5,419 nucleotides of DNA from assembly GCA_043760535.1 (NCBI GenBank), contig JAYUOV010000106.1:1-5419 (forward strand), in the 5' to 3' direction. How positions within the stretch are numbered: the stretch's first letter is position 1; each line of letters opens with the position of its first letter. Shown one piece after another: positions 1 through 4,880 of the stretch. Under the pieces are notes generated by a model. The model was not told where the DNA came from, ran no database searches, and saw only the letters and a program-made list of their open reading frames with translations. Source of the DNA: JAZKFT01 sp043760535. GTDB lineage: Bacteria > Bacteroidota > Bacteroidia > Chitinophagales > Chitinophagaceae. The position numbers and the translations under genes were made by a program.

Positions 1-33
1 GGATTATTTCGGTGGAACCCAGCGAAAGCCGTG

Positions 34-169
34 CCCTGATGGAGCGACATTGGCGAACGTTGTAAATCCCGTAGCATTACGGGACTCCGTTCAACTGATA
101 GCTACTATCAGGTATTTAGATTGCGAATAACAAGCGGTTTCAGTTCACGGGGTAAGGAGTTCTGAAATC
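34..169. repeat. Cluster of intergenic palindromes (possible dispersed repeat copy or structured RNA)
   Basis: Several inverted repeats lie close together. CCCGTA (68-73) pairs perfectly with TACGGG (78-83) across a GCAT loop. CTGATAG (95-101) pairs with CTATCAG (105-111) across three bases. GGTTTCAG (136-143) pairs with CTGAAATC (162-169), with one G-T pair and an 18-base loop. CCTGAT (35-40) can also pair with ATCAGG (107-112), GGAG (41-44) with CTCC (85-88), and GAACG (55-59) with CGTTC (88-92); these outer pairings partly compete with the second hairpin and with each other. The stretch GGAGCGACAT followed by TGTAAATCCCGTAG resembles, from memory, dispersed GGAGCGACAT/CCCGTAG intergenic repeats of Bacteroidota genomes. 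No open frame here looks like a protein I know. Whether it is a repeat copy or a transcribed RNA cannot be told from one copy. Confidence 0.45.
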
Positions 170-196
170 AATAAATCAATGAATCAATCAATAAAC
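165..196. repeat. AATCA-type simple repeat
   Basis: A low-complexity run of imperfect AATCAATA / AATCAAT units, about four to five copies, lies between the palindrome cluster and the 3' end of the tsaC relic. It is probably a replication-slippage microsatellite with no coding role. Confidence 0.6.
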
Positions 197-199
197 CAA

Positions 200-764
200 C
201 TACGGTCTGATGATTTCCAGCGTTCCATCCATTTAATTACAGCAGAGGCCGCCCTTGCTGCTTCATTTTACTGCCTGTGCTGCACTAAATAATCTACAGC
301 CGATTTTATGGTATAATCAATATTTTTAAAAATGAATGGCGATGGATACCCTTGGAGATTAACCGATGAAGAAACAATCGGTTTCCCAAACCGCATAATC
401 AGCTCTCTGCAAAACGGCACTTTAACCACTCGTATGGCTAGAGTGCCACCTTTTGGTAAAACATTGTGGGCTACATTTTTACCACCAGCTTAAATAACTG
501 TGGTAGCATTGATAATGCCACGGATATAGTAGAAAATGCTTGCGTACTCTTGCTACAAATAAGCAGTTATATCCTTTTCATTTTCAAGCAGACTTCAAGC
601 CTTTTGGGTTTTTATATGTGTAAGATTTTCAATGTTTTATAAACAGTTTCGGCATTGGTAGCATCGCAAACATTACCCCAAATAGTATCTGTAAAAAAAA
701 CGATAACACCGCATGCTTCTAAAGCGGTAAGGCAATGGTTTATACCGATGTTGAAACCTGCCAT
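200..764 (-). pseudogene. tsaC: Decayed L-threonylcarbamoyladenylate synthase (TsaC/Sua5/YrdC family)
   Basis: The intact family makes threonylcarbamoyl-AMP from threonine, bicarbonate and ATP for the t6A modification of ANN-decoding tRNAs. The relic starts at an ATG at 764. Its first phase gives MAGFNIGINHCLTALEACG, then VIVFFTDTIWG, then CDATNAETVYK, matching the family's GGVI-PTDTIWG and CDATNAEAV-YK signatures. After a frameshift near 617-614, a short second phase reads KNPKGLKS. From 588 a third phase reads LENEKDITAYL, then a TTVI segment, GGKNVAHNVLPKGGTLAIRV, FGKPIVSSSVN (the family S-x-N block), and on to SAVIK near 236. A last shift restores MDGTLEIIRP and a TAG stop at 202-200. Within the third phase there are stops at 555-553, 492-490 and 270-268. 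Full span with at least three frameshifts and three stops means a dead gene. The Pro of PTDT is Phe, and the KxR region is destroyed. Because t6A is normally important for growth, a working copy probably lies elsewhere. Confidence 0.9.
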
Positions 765-951
765 AAGTAAAGCAATTGGCAAGTGGTTAGTAGGGATTTG
801 CGAGTAGGGGCAGGCGTGTTAGCAAAATGAGTGTGGAAAGTAAAAGGCAGACTGCTAAAAACAAAACTTTTAATTTTTACTACCAGCCTAATTTTTTGAG
901 GAATACTATTATTTCTTACATATTATCTTACTTGCTAATCCCCAATTACCA

Positions 952-982
952 CTTGCCCCCTAGCTACTTTCTTTTATGTTTG
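952..982 (+). promoter_or_regulatory. Bacteroidota-type promoter for dapD
   Basis: A -7 box TATGTTTG (975-982) matches TAnnTTTG exactly. A -33 box CTTG (952-955) lies 19 bases upstream, one mismatch from TTTG. Transcription should start around 986-990, giving a leader of about ten bases before the ATG at 998. This position supports the start at 998 and argues against an upstream start at 827, which would lie before the promoter. Confidence 0.6.
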
Positions 983-997
983 CAAAAATTTATAGCA

Positions 998-1810
998 ATG
1001 ACCAATCAGGAGTTGATACAAGCCGCATGGAACGACCGTGAATTATTAAAACATATCGACTATTTGCAGGCCATTCACAATGTGATAGAAGAGATAGACA
1101 AAGGCCGACTAAGAGTGGCAGCACCGACCACCAACGGCTGGGAGGTAAATGAGTGGGTAAAACAAGCCATCCTTATGTATTTCAGCATCCAGAAAATGGA
1201 GACATACACCTTGCCACCATTTGAGTTTTACGATAAAATGAAACTAAAAAGCGACTACGCCTCTCAAGGTGTAAGAGCCGTGCCACATGCAGTAGCTAGG
1301 TACGGTGCCTTTCTCGGTCGTAATGTGGTGTTAATGCCTTCTTACGTAAATATTGGAGCTTATGTAGATGAGGGTTCGATGGTGGATACATGGGCCACTG
1401 TAGGCAGTTGTGCACAAATAGGCAAACACGTACACTTAAGCGGTGGCGTGGGTATTGGTGGCGTATTAGAGCCACTACAGGCCAGCCCGGTTATTATAGA
1501 AGATGGTTGCTTTATTGGCAGCCGTGCTATTGTAGTAGAAGGCGTAATTGTAGAGAAAGAAGCCGTTTTAGGAGCCAATGTGGTACTAACCCAATCCACT
1601 AAAATTATAGATGTAAGTGGCCCCGAACCTATTGAATATAAAGGCCGTGTACCAAGCCGTAGCGTAGTAATACCTGGCAGCTATACCAAAAAGTTTCCTG
1701 CTGGTGAATATAATGTAAACTGTGCATTGATTATTGGAACCCGTAAACCTAGCACCGATTTAAAAACCAGCCTCAACGATGCGTTGAGAGACTTTAATGT
1801 AGCTGTGTAA
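998..1810 (+). CDS. dapD: 2,3,4,5-tetrahydropyridine-2,6-dicarboxylate N-succinyltransferase
   Basis: Cytoplasmic enzyme of the succinylase branch of lysine/diaminopimelate synthesis. It transfers succinyl from succinyl-CoA to tetrahydrodipicolinate; the product feeds DapC, DapE and DapF, giving meso-DAP for peptidoglycan and lysine. The protein is 270 residues, close to the 274 of E. coli DapD. An alpha-helical N-terminal domain (about 1-90) is followed by GVRAVPHAV (91-99), then a left-handed beta-helix of hexapeptide repeats (about 100-230). This includes MPSYVNIGAYVDEG (from 113), MVDTWATVGSCAQIG (to 142) and SGGVGIGGVLEP (148-159), nearly identical to the E. coli active-site core. The C-terminal strand and helix region is complete. 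The frame is open up to 827, but the extra 57 residues are hydrophobic, lie upstream of the promoter and are not family-like, so I chose ATG 998. No Shine-Dalgarno is visible, as usual in this phylum. It stands alone, with 141 bases before the next gene. Confidence 0.96.
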   Translation: MTNQELIQAAWNDRELLKHIDYLQAIHNVIEEIDKGRLRVAAPTTNGWEVNEWVKQAILMYFSIQKMETYTLPPFEFYDKMKLKSDYASQGVRAVPHAVARYGAFLGRNVVLMPSYVNIGAYVDEGSMVDTWATVGSCAQIGKHVHLSGGVGIGGVLEPLQASPVIIEDGCFIGSRAIVVEGVIVEKEAVLGANVVLTQSTKIIDVSGPEPIEYKGRVPSRSVVIPGSYTKKFPAGEYNVNCALIIGTRKPSTDLKTSLNDALRDFNVAV

Positions 1811-1951
1811 TTGTGTGGTAAAAGGTTATTTGTACAGTTGCCAAAATATTTGCTTAGTGGGGTGTAAACAATAATCGTATGTCTTTTTTTAAAATAGTGA
1901 AGGCTATTAGGTAAAAAAACAAACATCATTAAAAATTAATAAAAAATATAT

Positions 1952-2647
1952 ATGGCAGAAGCGCTCATTCCCTTACTTTCATTAATATTACTAGAGGTTA
2001 TTCTAGGCATTGATAACATTATTTTTATCTCTATTTTGGCAGATAAGTTGCCCGAGCACCAGAGAAACAAACTTAGGTATTGGGGCATAGGTTTGGCAAT
2101 GGTAATGCGCCTAGTTTTACTTGCTTTTATAGCGTGGATTTTAAAATTAGACAAAACCATATTTCGGGCTTTCGAAATTGATTTTTCTGGTAAAGGATTG
2201 ATTTTAATTATAGGCGGGCTTTTTCTTATCTATAAAAGCACGAAAGAAATTTACCACAAAACCGAACTCGCTAAAGAAGAATCGACCAAAGCAACGCAAC
2301 AAGGCAATTTTAAAAAATTACTGATAGAAGTTATTATTTTAGACTTAGTATTTTCAATTGATTCTATTATTACAGCCGTAGGCATGGTAGAACAGTTATG
2401 GGTTATGTACACTGCTGTAATTGTAACAGTGGTTATTATGTTTTTTGCATCCAAACCTATAAGCGGTTTTATACAAAGGCATCCTTCGTTTAAAGTGCTG
2501 GCATTGTGCTTTTTAATGATGATAGGTGTGTCTTTATTAGCAGAAGGATTTAAATTCGAAATACCAAAGGGTTATATCTATTTCTCAATGGCTTTTGCTT
2601 TTTTAGTAGATGTTATACAAATGAAAACCATACGGAAAGGTGCGTAA
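1952..2647 (+). CDS. TerC-family integral membrane protein (YgdQ type)
   Basis: A 231-residue inner-membrane protein of the TerC superfamily, closest in pattern to E. coli YgdQ (237 residues). About seven hydrophobic segments can be seen (roughly 4-30, 45-63, 82-97, 122-145, 151-166, 182-200, 206-222). The two family signatures are intact: E15 with GIDN (19-22) in the first helix, and D131 followed by FSIDS (134-138) in the fourth. These acidic residues are the likely metal-binding sites. RHPS (176-179) and PKGYIYF (205-211) also match the YgdQ group. Some TerC relatives (Alx/MntP-linked and Bacillus members) are tied to Mn(II) export or metal loading of secreted proteins; the substrate of the YgdQ subgroup is not established, so metal transport here is inference. 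The start ATG follows an A-rich stretch without a Shine-Dalgarno. I saw no manganese riboswitch in the 141-base upstream gap. Confidence 0.9.
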   Translation: MAEALIPLLSLILLEVILGIDNIIFISILADKLPEHQRNKLRYWGIGLAMVMRLVLLAFIAWILKLDKTIFRAFEIDFSGKGLILIIGGLFLIYKSTKEIYHKTELAKEESTKATQQGNFKKLLIEVIILDLVFSIDSIITAVGMVEQLWVMYTAVIVTVVIMFFASKPISGFIQRHPSFKVLALCFLMMIGVSLLAEGFKFEIPKGYIYFSMAFAFLVDVIQMKTIRKGA

Positions 2648-2739
2648 GTTTTTATTAGTAACGCTGCTGTTGTTTTAAAAAAATAGGAAGAGGTAAAAAT
2701 GGAGTTAGTCTCCTGAATATTTTTATATGTGAAGTATGG

Positions 2740-2763
2740 CTCTAAATACAATTAGAGTTTTTT
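2740..2763 (+). terminator. Rho-independent terminator of the TerC gene
   Basis: CTCTAA (2740-2745) and TTAGAG (2752-2757) form a six-base stem with a six-base loop, followed directly by six Ts (2758-2763). It lies 92 bases after the TerC stop. The stem is short and AT-rich, so efficiency may be moderate. Confidence 0.65.
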
Positions 2764-2802
2764 ATTGAGGAGTAAATACGGTTGTTTAACCTTTACAATA
2801 AA
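2761..2802. other. Bulged hairpin between convergent genes
   Basis: TTTATT (2761-2766), GTAAA (2772-2776) and GGTT (2780-2783) pair with AACC (2788-2791), TTTAC (2792-2796) and AATAAA (2797-2802) around a GTTT loop. That is 15 pairs with two one-sided bulges. The right arm covers the glycosyltransferase stop codon. It may stop or protect transcripts in either direction, but a clean T-run follows on neither strand. Confidence 0.35.
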
Positions 2803-3932
2803 CTTTTATAAACATCCATTACGCCTTCGGCGCATCTCTGTTGGGTAAAAAGGTTGGCATGTTGCCAGCCTTTTTCTTTCATATCTGCTGCTACGGTTGT
2901 ATCAAAAAATATCTTCTTCATGCCTGTTGCTATTTCTTCGGGGCGTAATGGGTTTATATAATATGCAGCATTGCCGCCTGCTTCTGGCAGGCAAGAAACA
3001 TTAGAGGTAATTACTGGCAGTCGGCTCCATAATGCTTCTAGTACAGGTATGCCAAAGCCTTCAAAATATGAAGGGTAAATCATGGCTACTGCCGATTGGT
3101 AAATGGCGGGAAAATCCTGATAAATAAGCTTTGTAGCTGCATCATTATCCGAAAGAAAGATTATTTTGCTTTCGAGCCCTTGTTGTTTAATATAAGCCTT
3201 TACCGCTGTTTTGTATTTACCGCCTTTGCCTATTACAGCAAGTGGAATGTTTATTTCGTTACCCAATAAATGCATGGCCTGGCAAATGGCCATCAGGTTT
3301 TTTCTTTCGATAATAGAACCCACGTATAAAAAGTATTGTGCTGGCAAACCATACTTTTCTCTAACGGTTGCTTTTACGTTTTCGGTAATAGTGTTACCAA
3401 AAATGGAATCGCAGCTTTGGTAGCAAACTGCTATTTTTTCGACAGGTATTTTGTAAAAATGAATAATGTCTGTTTTGGTTTGTTCGCTAATGGCAATCAC
3501 CTTATCTGCATGGTTACAGGCATAGCTAAATTTTCGGTCGTATATTTTTACGTCAATGGCATTGTATTGTTCAGGGTGTCTTTTATGTATCAGGTCGTGT
3601 ATGGTAACCACCGATTTAATACCGCTGTGATGTAGCCCAAGAGGTATTTCGTGGCTAAGGCCATGGTAGATGTCTATTTTATTTTGGAGCAATTCCTTTT
3701 TTACACCATTGGCCCGCCATGCTGCCGAAAATAGCTTATCGATGAATTTTGTTGGCAGAACTTCTAAAACATTATTAGCTGCCAATTGGTACGCTCTGCT
3801 CGGTTTTGGATTGTATAAAAAATAGTGGTTGGATGGGTAATAGGTTGATAAAGACGTAATAAGTGTGCGGCTGTAATGCCCTAATCCCGTTTCGTTATGG
3901 TAAGCCCTTTTGGCATCGAACCCAATATTCAT
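2793..3932 (-). CDS. Glycosyltransferase, GT4 family (group 1)
   Basis: A 379-residue GT-B fold enzyme that should transfer a sugar from a nucleotide-sugar donor, with retention, to a glycan acceptor such as lipopolysaccharide, exopolysaccharide or a glycoprotein. The N-terminal acceptor domain (about 1-185) opens with MNIGFDAKRA and the GLGHYSR loop (16-22), and has VVTIHDLIH (108-116). The C-terminal donor domain (about 195-379) has YVGSIIERKN (203-212), with R210-K211 in the phosphate-binding position. It also has the E-x7-E motif in EGFGIPVLE (E291, E299), followed by PVITSNVSCLPEAGGNAA. No signal peptide or membrane helix is visible, so it is cytoplasmic or peripheral at the membrane. 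The sequence style resembles mannosyl- and rhamnosyltransferases of O-antigen clusters, but donor and acceptor cannot be named. No other glycan gene is next to it, so it appears to be an orphan. The ATG at 3932 gives the expected family N-terminus. Confidence 0.93.
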   Translation of the reverse strand: MNIGFDAKRAYHNETGLGHYSRTLITSLSTYYPSNHYFLYNPKPSRAYQLAANNVLEVLPTKFIDKLFSAAWRANGVKKELLQNKIDIYHGLSHEIPLGLHHSGIKSVVTIHDLIHKRHPEQYNAIDVKIYDRKFSYACNHADKVIAISEQTKTDIIHFYKIPVEKIAVCYQSCDSIFGNTITENVKATVREKYGLPAQYFLYVGSIIERKNLMAICQAMHLLGNEINIPLAVIGKGGKYKTAVKAYIKQQGLESKIIFLSDNDAATKLIYQDFPAIYQSAVAMIYPSYFEGFGIPVLEALWSRLPVITSNVSCLPEAGGNAAYYINPLRPEEIATGMKKIFFDTTVAADMKEKGWQHANLFTQQRCAEGVMDVYKSLL

Positions 3933-4301
3933 GATTTTAATTAAAAGGTGAGGGGGGAGAAGATGATAAACAGCGAGTAGTGCCTATGCCTAACAATTGA
4001 TACTGCAAACTAATAACAATTGTAAAATTACACAAAGCAGGAATATCATTGTGTAGGCATTTTTGTAGGCGATAATAGCTACGCTAAATGTACAAATGCG
4101 GGCTGCATATTCAGTTTAACGGAGCAAGATAGCTTTTCGGCTTAGCAGCTAGTTGTAAGAATTTTTTGGTGTTATTTTATTAAGCAATACTTTTTTGCGT
4201 TGATAACAACCGGTTTTATAAACCAATACAACAAATTTTTATTCTCAAACACCTGCCAGTAAAGGCTTTGGTGCGAATAGCGTTGTTGCCAGCGATAATT
4301 T
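3933..4301. other. Gene-free stretch upstream of the glycosyltransferase and tRNA
   Basis: No convincing gene is seen on either strand. Next to the glycosyltransferase lies its promoter with flanking repeats: direct TAACAATTG at 3991-3999 and 4014-4022, tandem TGCCTA at 3981-3992, and TGTAGGC at 4052-4058 and 4064-4070. Farther on, a minus-strand frame is open from 4324 to a TAA at 4174-4172. It has about 50 codons, is Trp/Tyr-rich (for example NPKNYRWQQRYSHQSLYWQ) and lacks an ATG. It may be a gene remnant or chance. Confidence 0.5.
4006..4036 (-). promoter_or_regulatory. Probable promoter of the glycosyltransferase gene
   Basis: Read on the minus strand, a TTTG -33 box (4036-4033) is followed after 19 bases by TTAGTTTG (4013-4006), one mismatch from TAnnTTTG. 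Transcription would begin near 4002-3998, with a leader of about 65-70 bases. A nine-base direct repeat, CAATTGTTA on this strand, lies in the spacer (4022-4014) and again at the expected start point (3999-3991). This is an operator-like arrangement. Confidence 0.5.
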
Positions 4302-4333
4302 TTTGGGTTAAATAAATGCTGCCCTTACATTTG
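4302..4333 (+). promoter_or_regulatory. Promoter of tRNA-Ser
   Basis: A TTTG -33 box (4302-4305) and TACATTTG (4326-4333), an exact TAnnTTTG match, are separated by 20 bases. Only four bases separate the -7 box from the first base of the mature tRNA, so the transcript should start at or within two bases of the tRNA 5' end. Confidence 0.75.
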
Positions 4334-4337
4334 CCAC

Positions 4338-4425
4338 GGAGAGTTGGCAGAGCGGTCGATTGCGGCAGTCTTGAAAACTGTTGACTGTAACAGGTCCTGG
4401 GGTTCGAATCCCTAACTCTCCGCCA
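4338..4425 (+). tRNA. tRNA-Ser (anticodon TGA)
   Basis: An 88-base class II tRNA with encoded CCA. The acceptor stem GGAGAGT (4338-4344) pairs perfectly with ACTCTCC (4415-4421), followed by discriminator G4422 and CCA (4423-4425). The D-stem is GCA/TGC (4347-4349 with 4361-4363). The anticodon stem GCAGT/ACTGT (4365-4369 with 4377-4381) closes the loop CTTGAAA (4370-4376), with anticodon TGA at 4372-4374. The long variable arm (4382-4397), the G discriminator and the T-arm TGGGG-TTCGAAT-CCCTA (4398-4414) are typical of serine tRNAs. It reads UCN codons, mainly UCA. Confidence 0.97.
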
Positions 4426-4433
4426 AAAACATT

Positions 4434-4465
4434 AACCTGTTTCAGTAAATGAAACAGGTTTTTTT
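4434..4465 (+). terminator. Rho-independent terminator after tRNA-Ser
   Basis: AACCTGTTTC (4434-4443) and GAAACAGGTT (4451-4460) form a perfect ten-base stem with a seven-base loop. The Ts run from 4459 to 4465. It begins nine bases after the CCA end, so the tRNA is a single-gene transcript. Confidence 0.93.
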
Positions 4466-4633
4466 ATGCGTTTTTATATATACATATTACGAAGCATAAA
4501 AGAAAATGGCTACTACTATGGCCACATAAAAGATTTGGATGTTAACAGAAATTTTAGCTATACACCTCACAAACTGAATATTAATGATAGCAGACCAAAA
4601 ATCAACAAGGAAAACATTAGAAAATTGGCATAA
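4466..4633 (+). pseudogene. Degenerate GIY-YIG nuclease-domain remnant
   Basis: A 55-codon frame whose ATG directly follows the T-run of the tRNA terminator. The first 26 residues, MRFYIYILRSIKENG then YYYGHIKDLDV, follow the start of small single-domain GIY-YIG proteins (UvrC/YhbQ-like; typical pattern YYVYILRS...FYIGYTKDLERR), usually 80-100 residues long. The YIG motif is YYG, the conserved Arg after DL is displaced, and the rest (from NRNFSYTPHK) no longer follows the family. The region with the catalytic Glu is missing, so nuclease activity is unlikely. No promoter or ribosome-binding site is apparent. It looks like a relic of a GIY-YIG gene once inserted beside the tRNA. A small, real but diverged protein is the alternative. 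Confidence 0.55.
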
Positions 4634-4651
4634 ATAACCAAGCAATTAGAT

Positions 4652-4816
4652 ATGGGGGTGGATTTATTACAACAAAAAAGACAAAAGAATATTTCCACCG
4701 AAAAAAATATAATAATGGGTTGGACAATAAACTATGCAAATCCAATTTCAATCTTTACTTTAATTGTTATAACTATGGTAATTACTATAGTTTCAAGATA
4801 CTTAAAGACAAATTAA
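4652..4816 (+). CDS. Small hypothetical single-helix membrane protein
   Basis: A 54-residue frame. A polar, basic N-terminal half (MGVDLLQQKRQKN...) is followed by one hydrophobic segment at about 31-48 (PISIFTLIVITMVITIVS) and a short basic tail, RYLKTN. That would place the tail on the cytoplasmic side if inserted by the positive-inside rule. I do not recognise a family. It is in the same frame as the GIY-YIG remnant, separated by one TAA (4631-4633) and six sense codons, so the two could be parts of one broken gene. The stop lies inside the A-run that forms the T-tract of the opposing terminator. No promoter or Shine-Dalgarno is visible, so expression is uncertain. Confidence 0.35.
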   Translation: MGVDLLQQKRQKNISTEKNIIMGWTINYANPISIFTLIVITMVITIVSRYLKTN

Positions 4817-4856
4817 AAAAGCCTCTGTATGAATCTTTAATTCATACCAGAGGCTT
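4815..4856 (-). terminator. Rho-independent terminator of the minus-strand gene ending at 4881
   Basis: AAGCCTCTG-TATGAAT (4819-4834) pairs with ATTCATA (4840-4846) and CAGAGGCTT (4848-4856). That is 16 pairs with one bulged C (4847) and a five-base loop. Read on the minus strand the stem is followed by six Ts (4820-4815) and then AATT. It begins 24 bases after the stop. On the plus strand it ends in TTCTCT, so termination in that direction should be weaker. Confidence 0.9.
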
Positions 4857-4880
4857 CTCTATGATATACCGTAGTTTTTC

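Noticed and set aside
1..127. Plus-strand open frame from 2 to a TAA near 128 (DYFGGTQRKPCPDG...)
   Set aside because: It runs through the palindrome cluster, has no start in the window and matches nothing I recognise; a chance frame is more likely.
827..997. 57-residue N-terminal extension of the dapD frame
   Set aside because: It is open but hydrophobic and unlike any DapD N-terminus; the protein from 998 already has the full family length, and the predicted promoter (952-982) lies inside the extension.
1811..1951. Promoter, terminator or manganese riboswitch between dapD and the TerC gene
   Set aside because: AATATTTG (1845-1852) resembles a -7 box, but no TTTG lies 19-21 bases upstream. 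AATAG/CTATT (1893-1908) is only a five-base stem. No yybP-ykoY-like element could be recognised.
1360..2160. Minus-strand and alternate-frame ORFs inside and between dapD and the TerC gene (1360-1599, 1390-1602, 1681-1929, 1936-2160)
   Set aside because: They overlap strongly conserved genes and their translations show no recognisable protein features; they are shadows.
2701..2713. GGAG-TTAGT-CTCC hairpin after the TerC gene
   Set aside because: The four-base stem has no adjacent T-run; the hairpin at 2740-2763 is the better terminator.
3211..3635. Plus-strand ORFs opposite the glycosyltransferase
   Set aside because: They lie antisense to conserved donor-domain motifs, have no plausible start signals and look like shadow frames.
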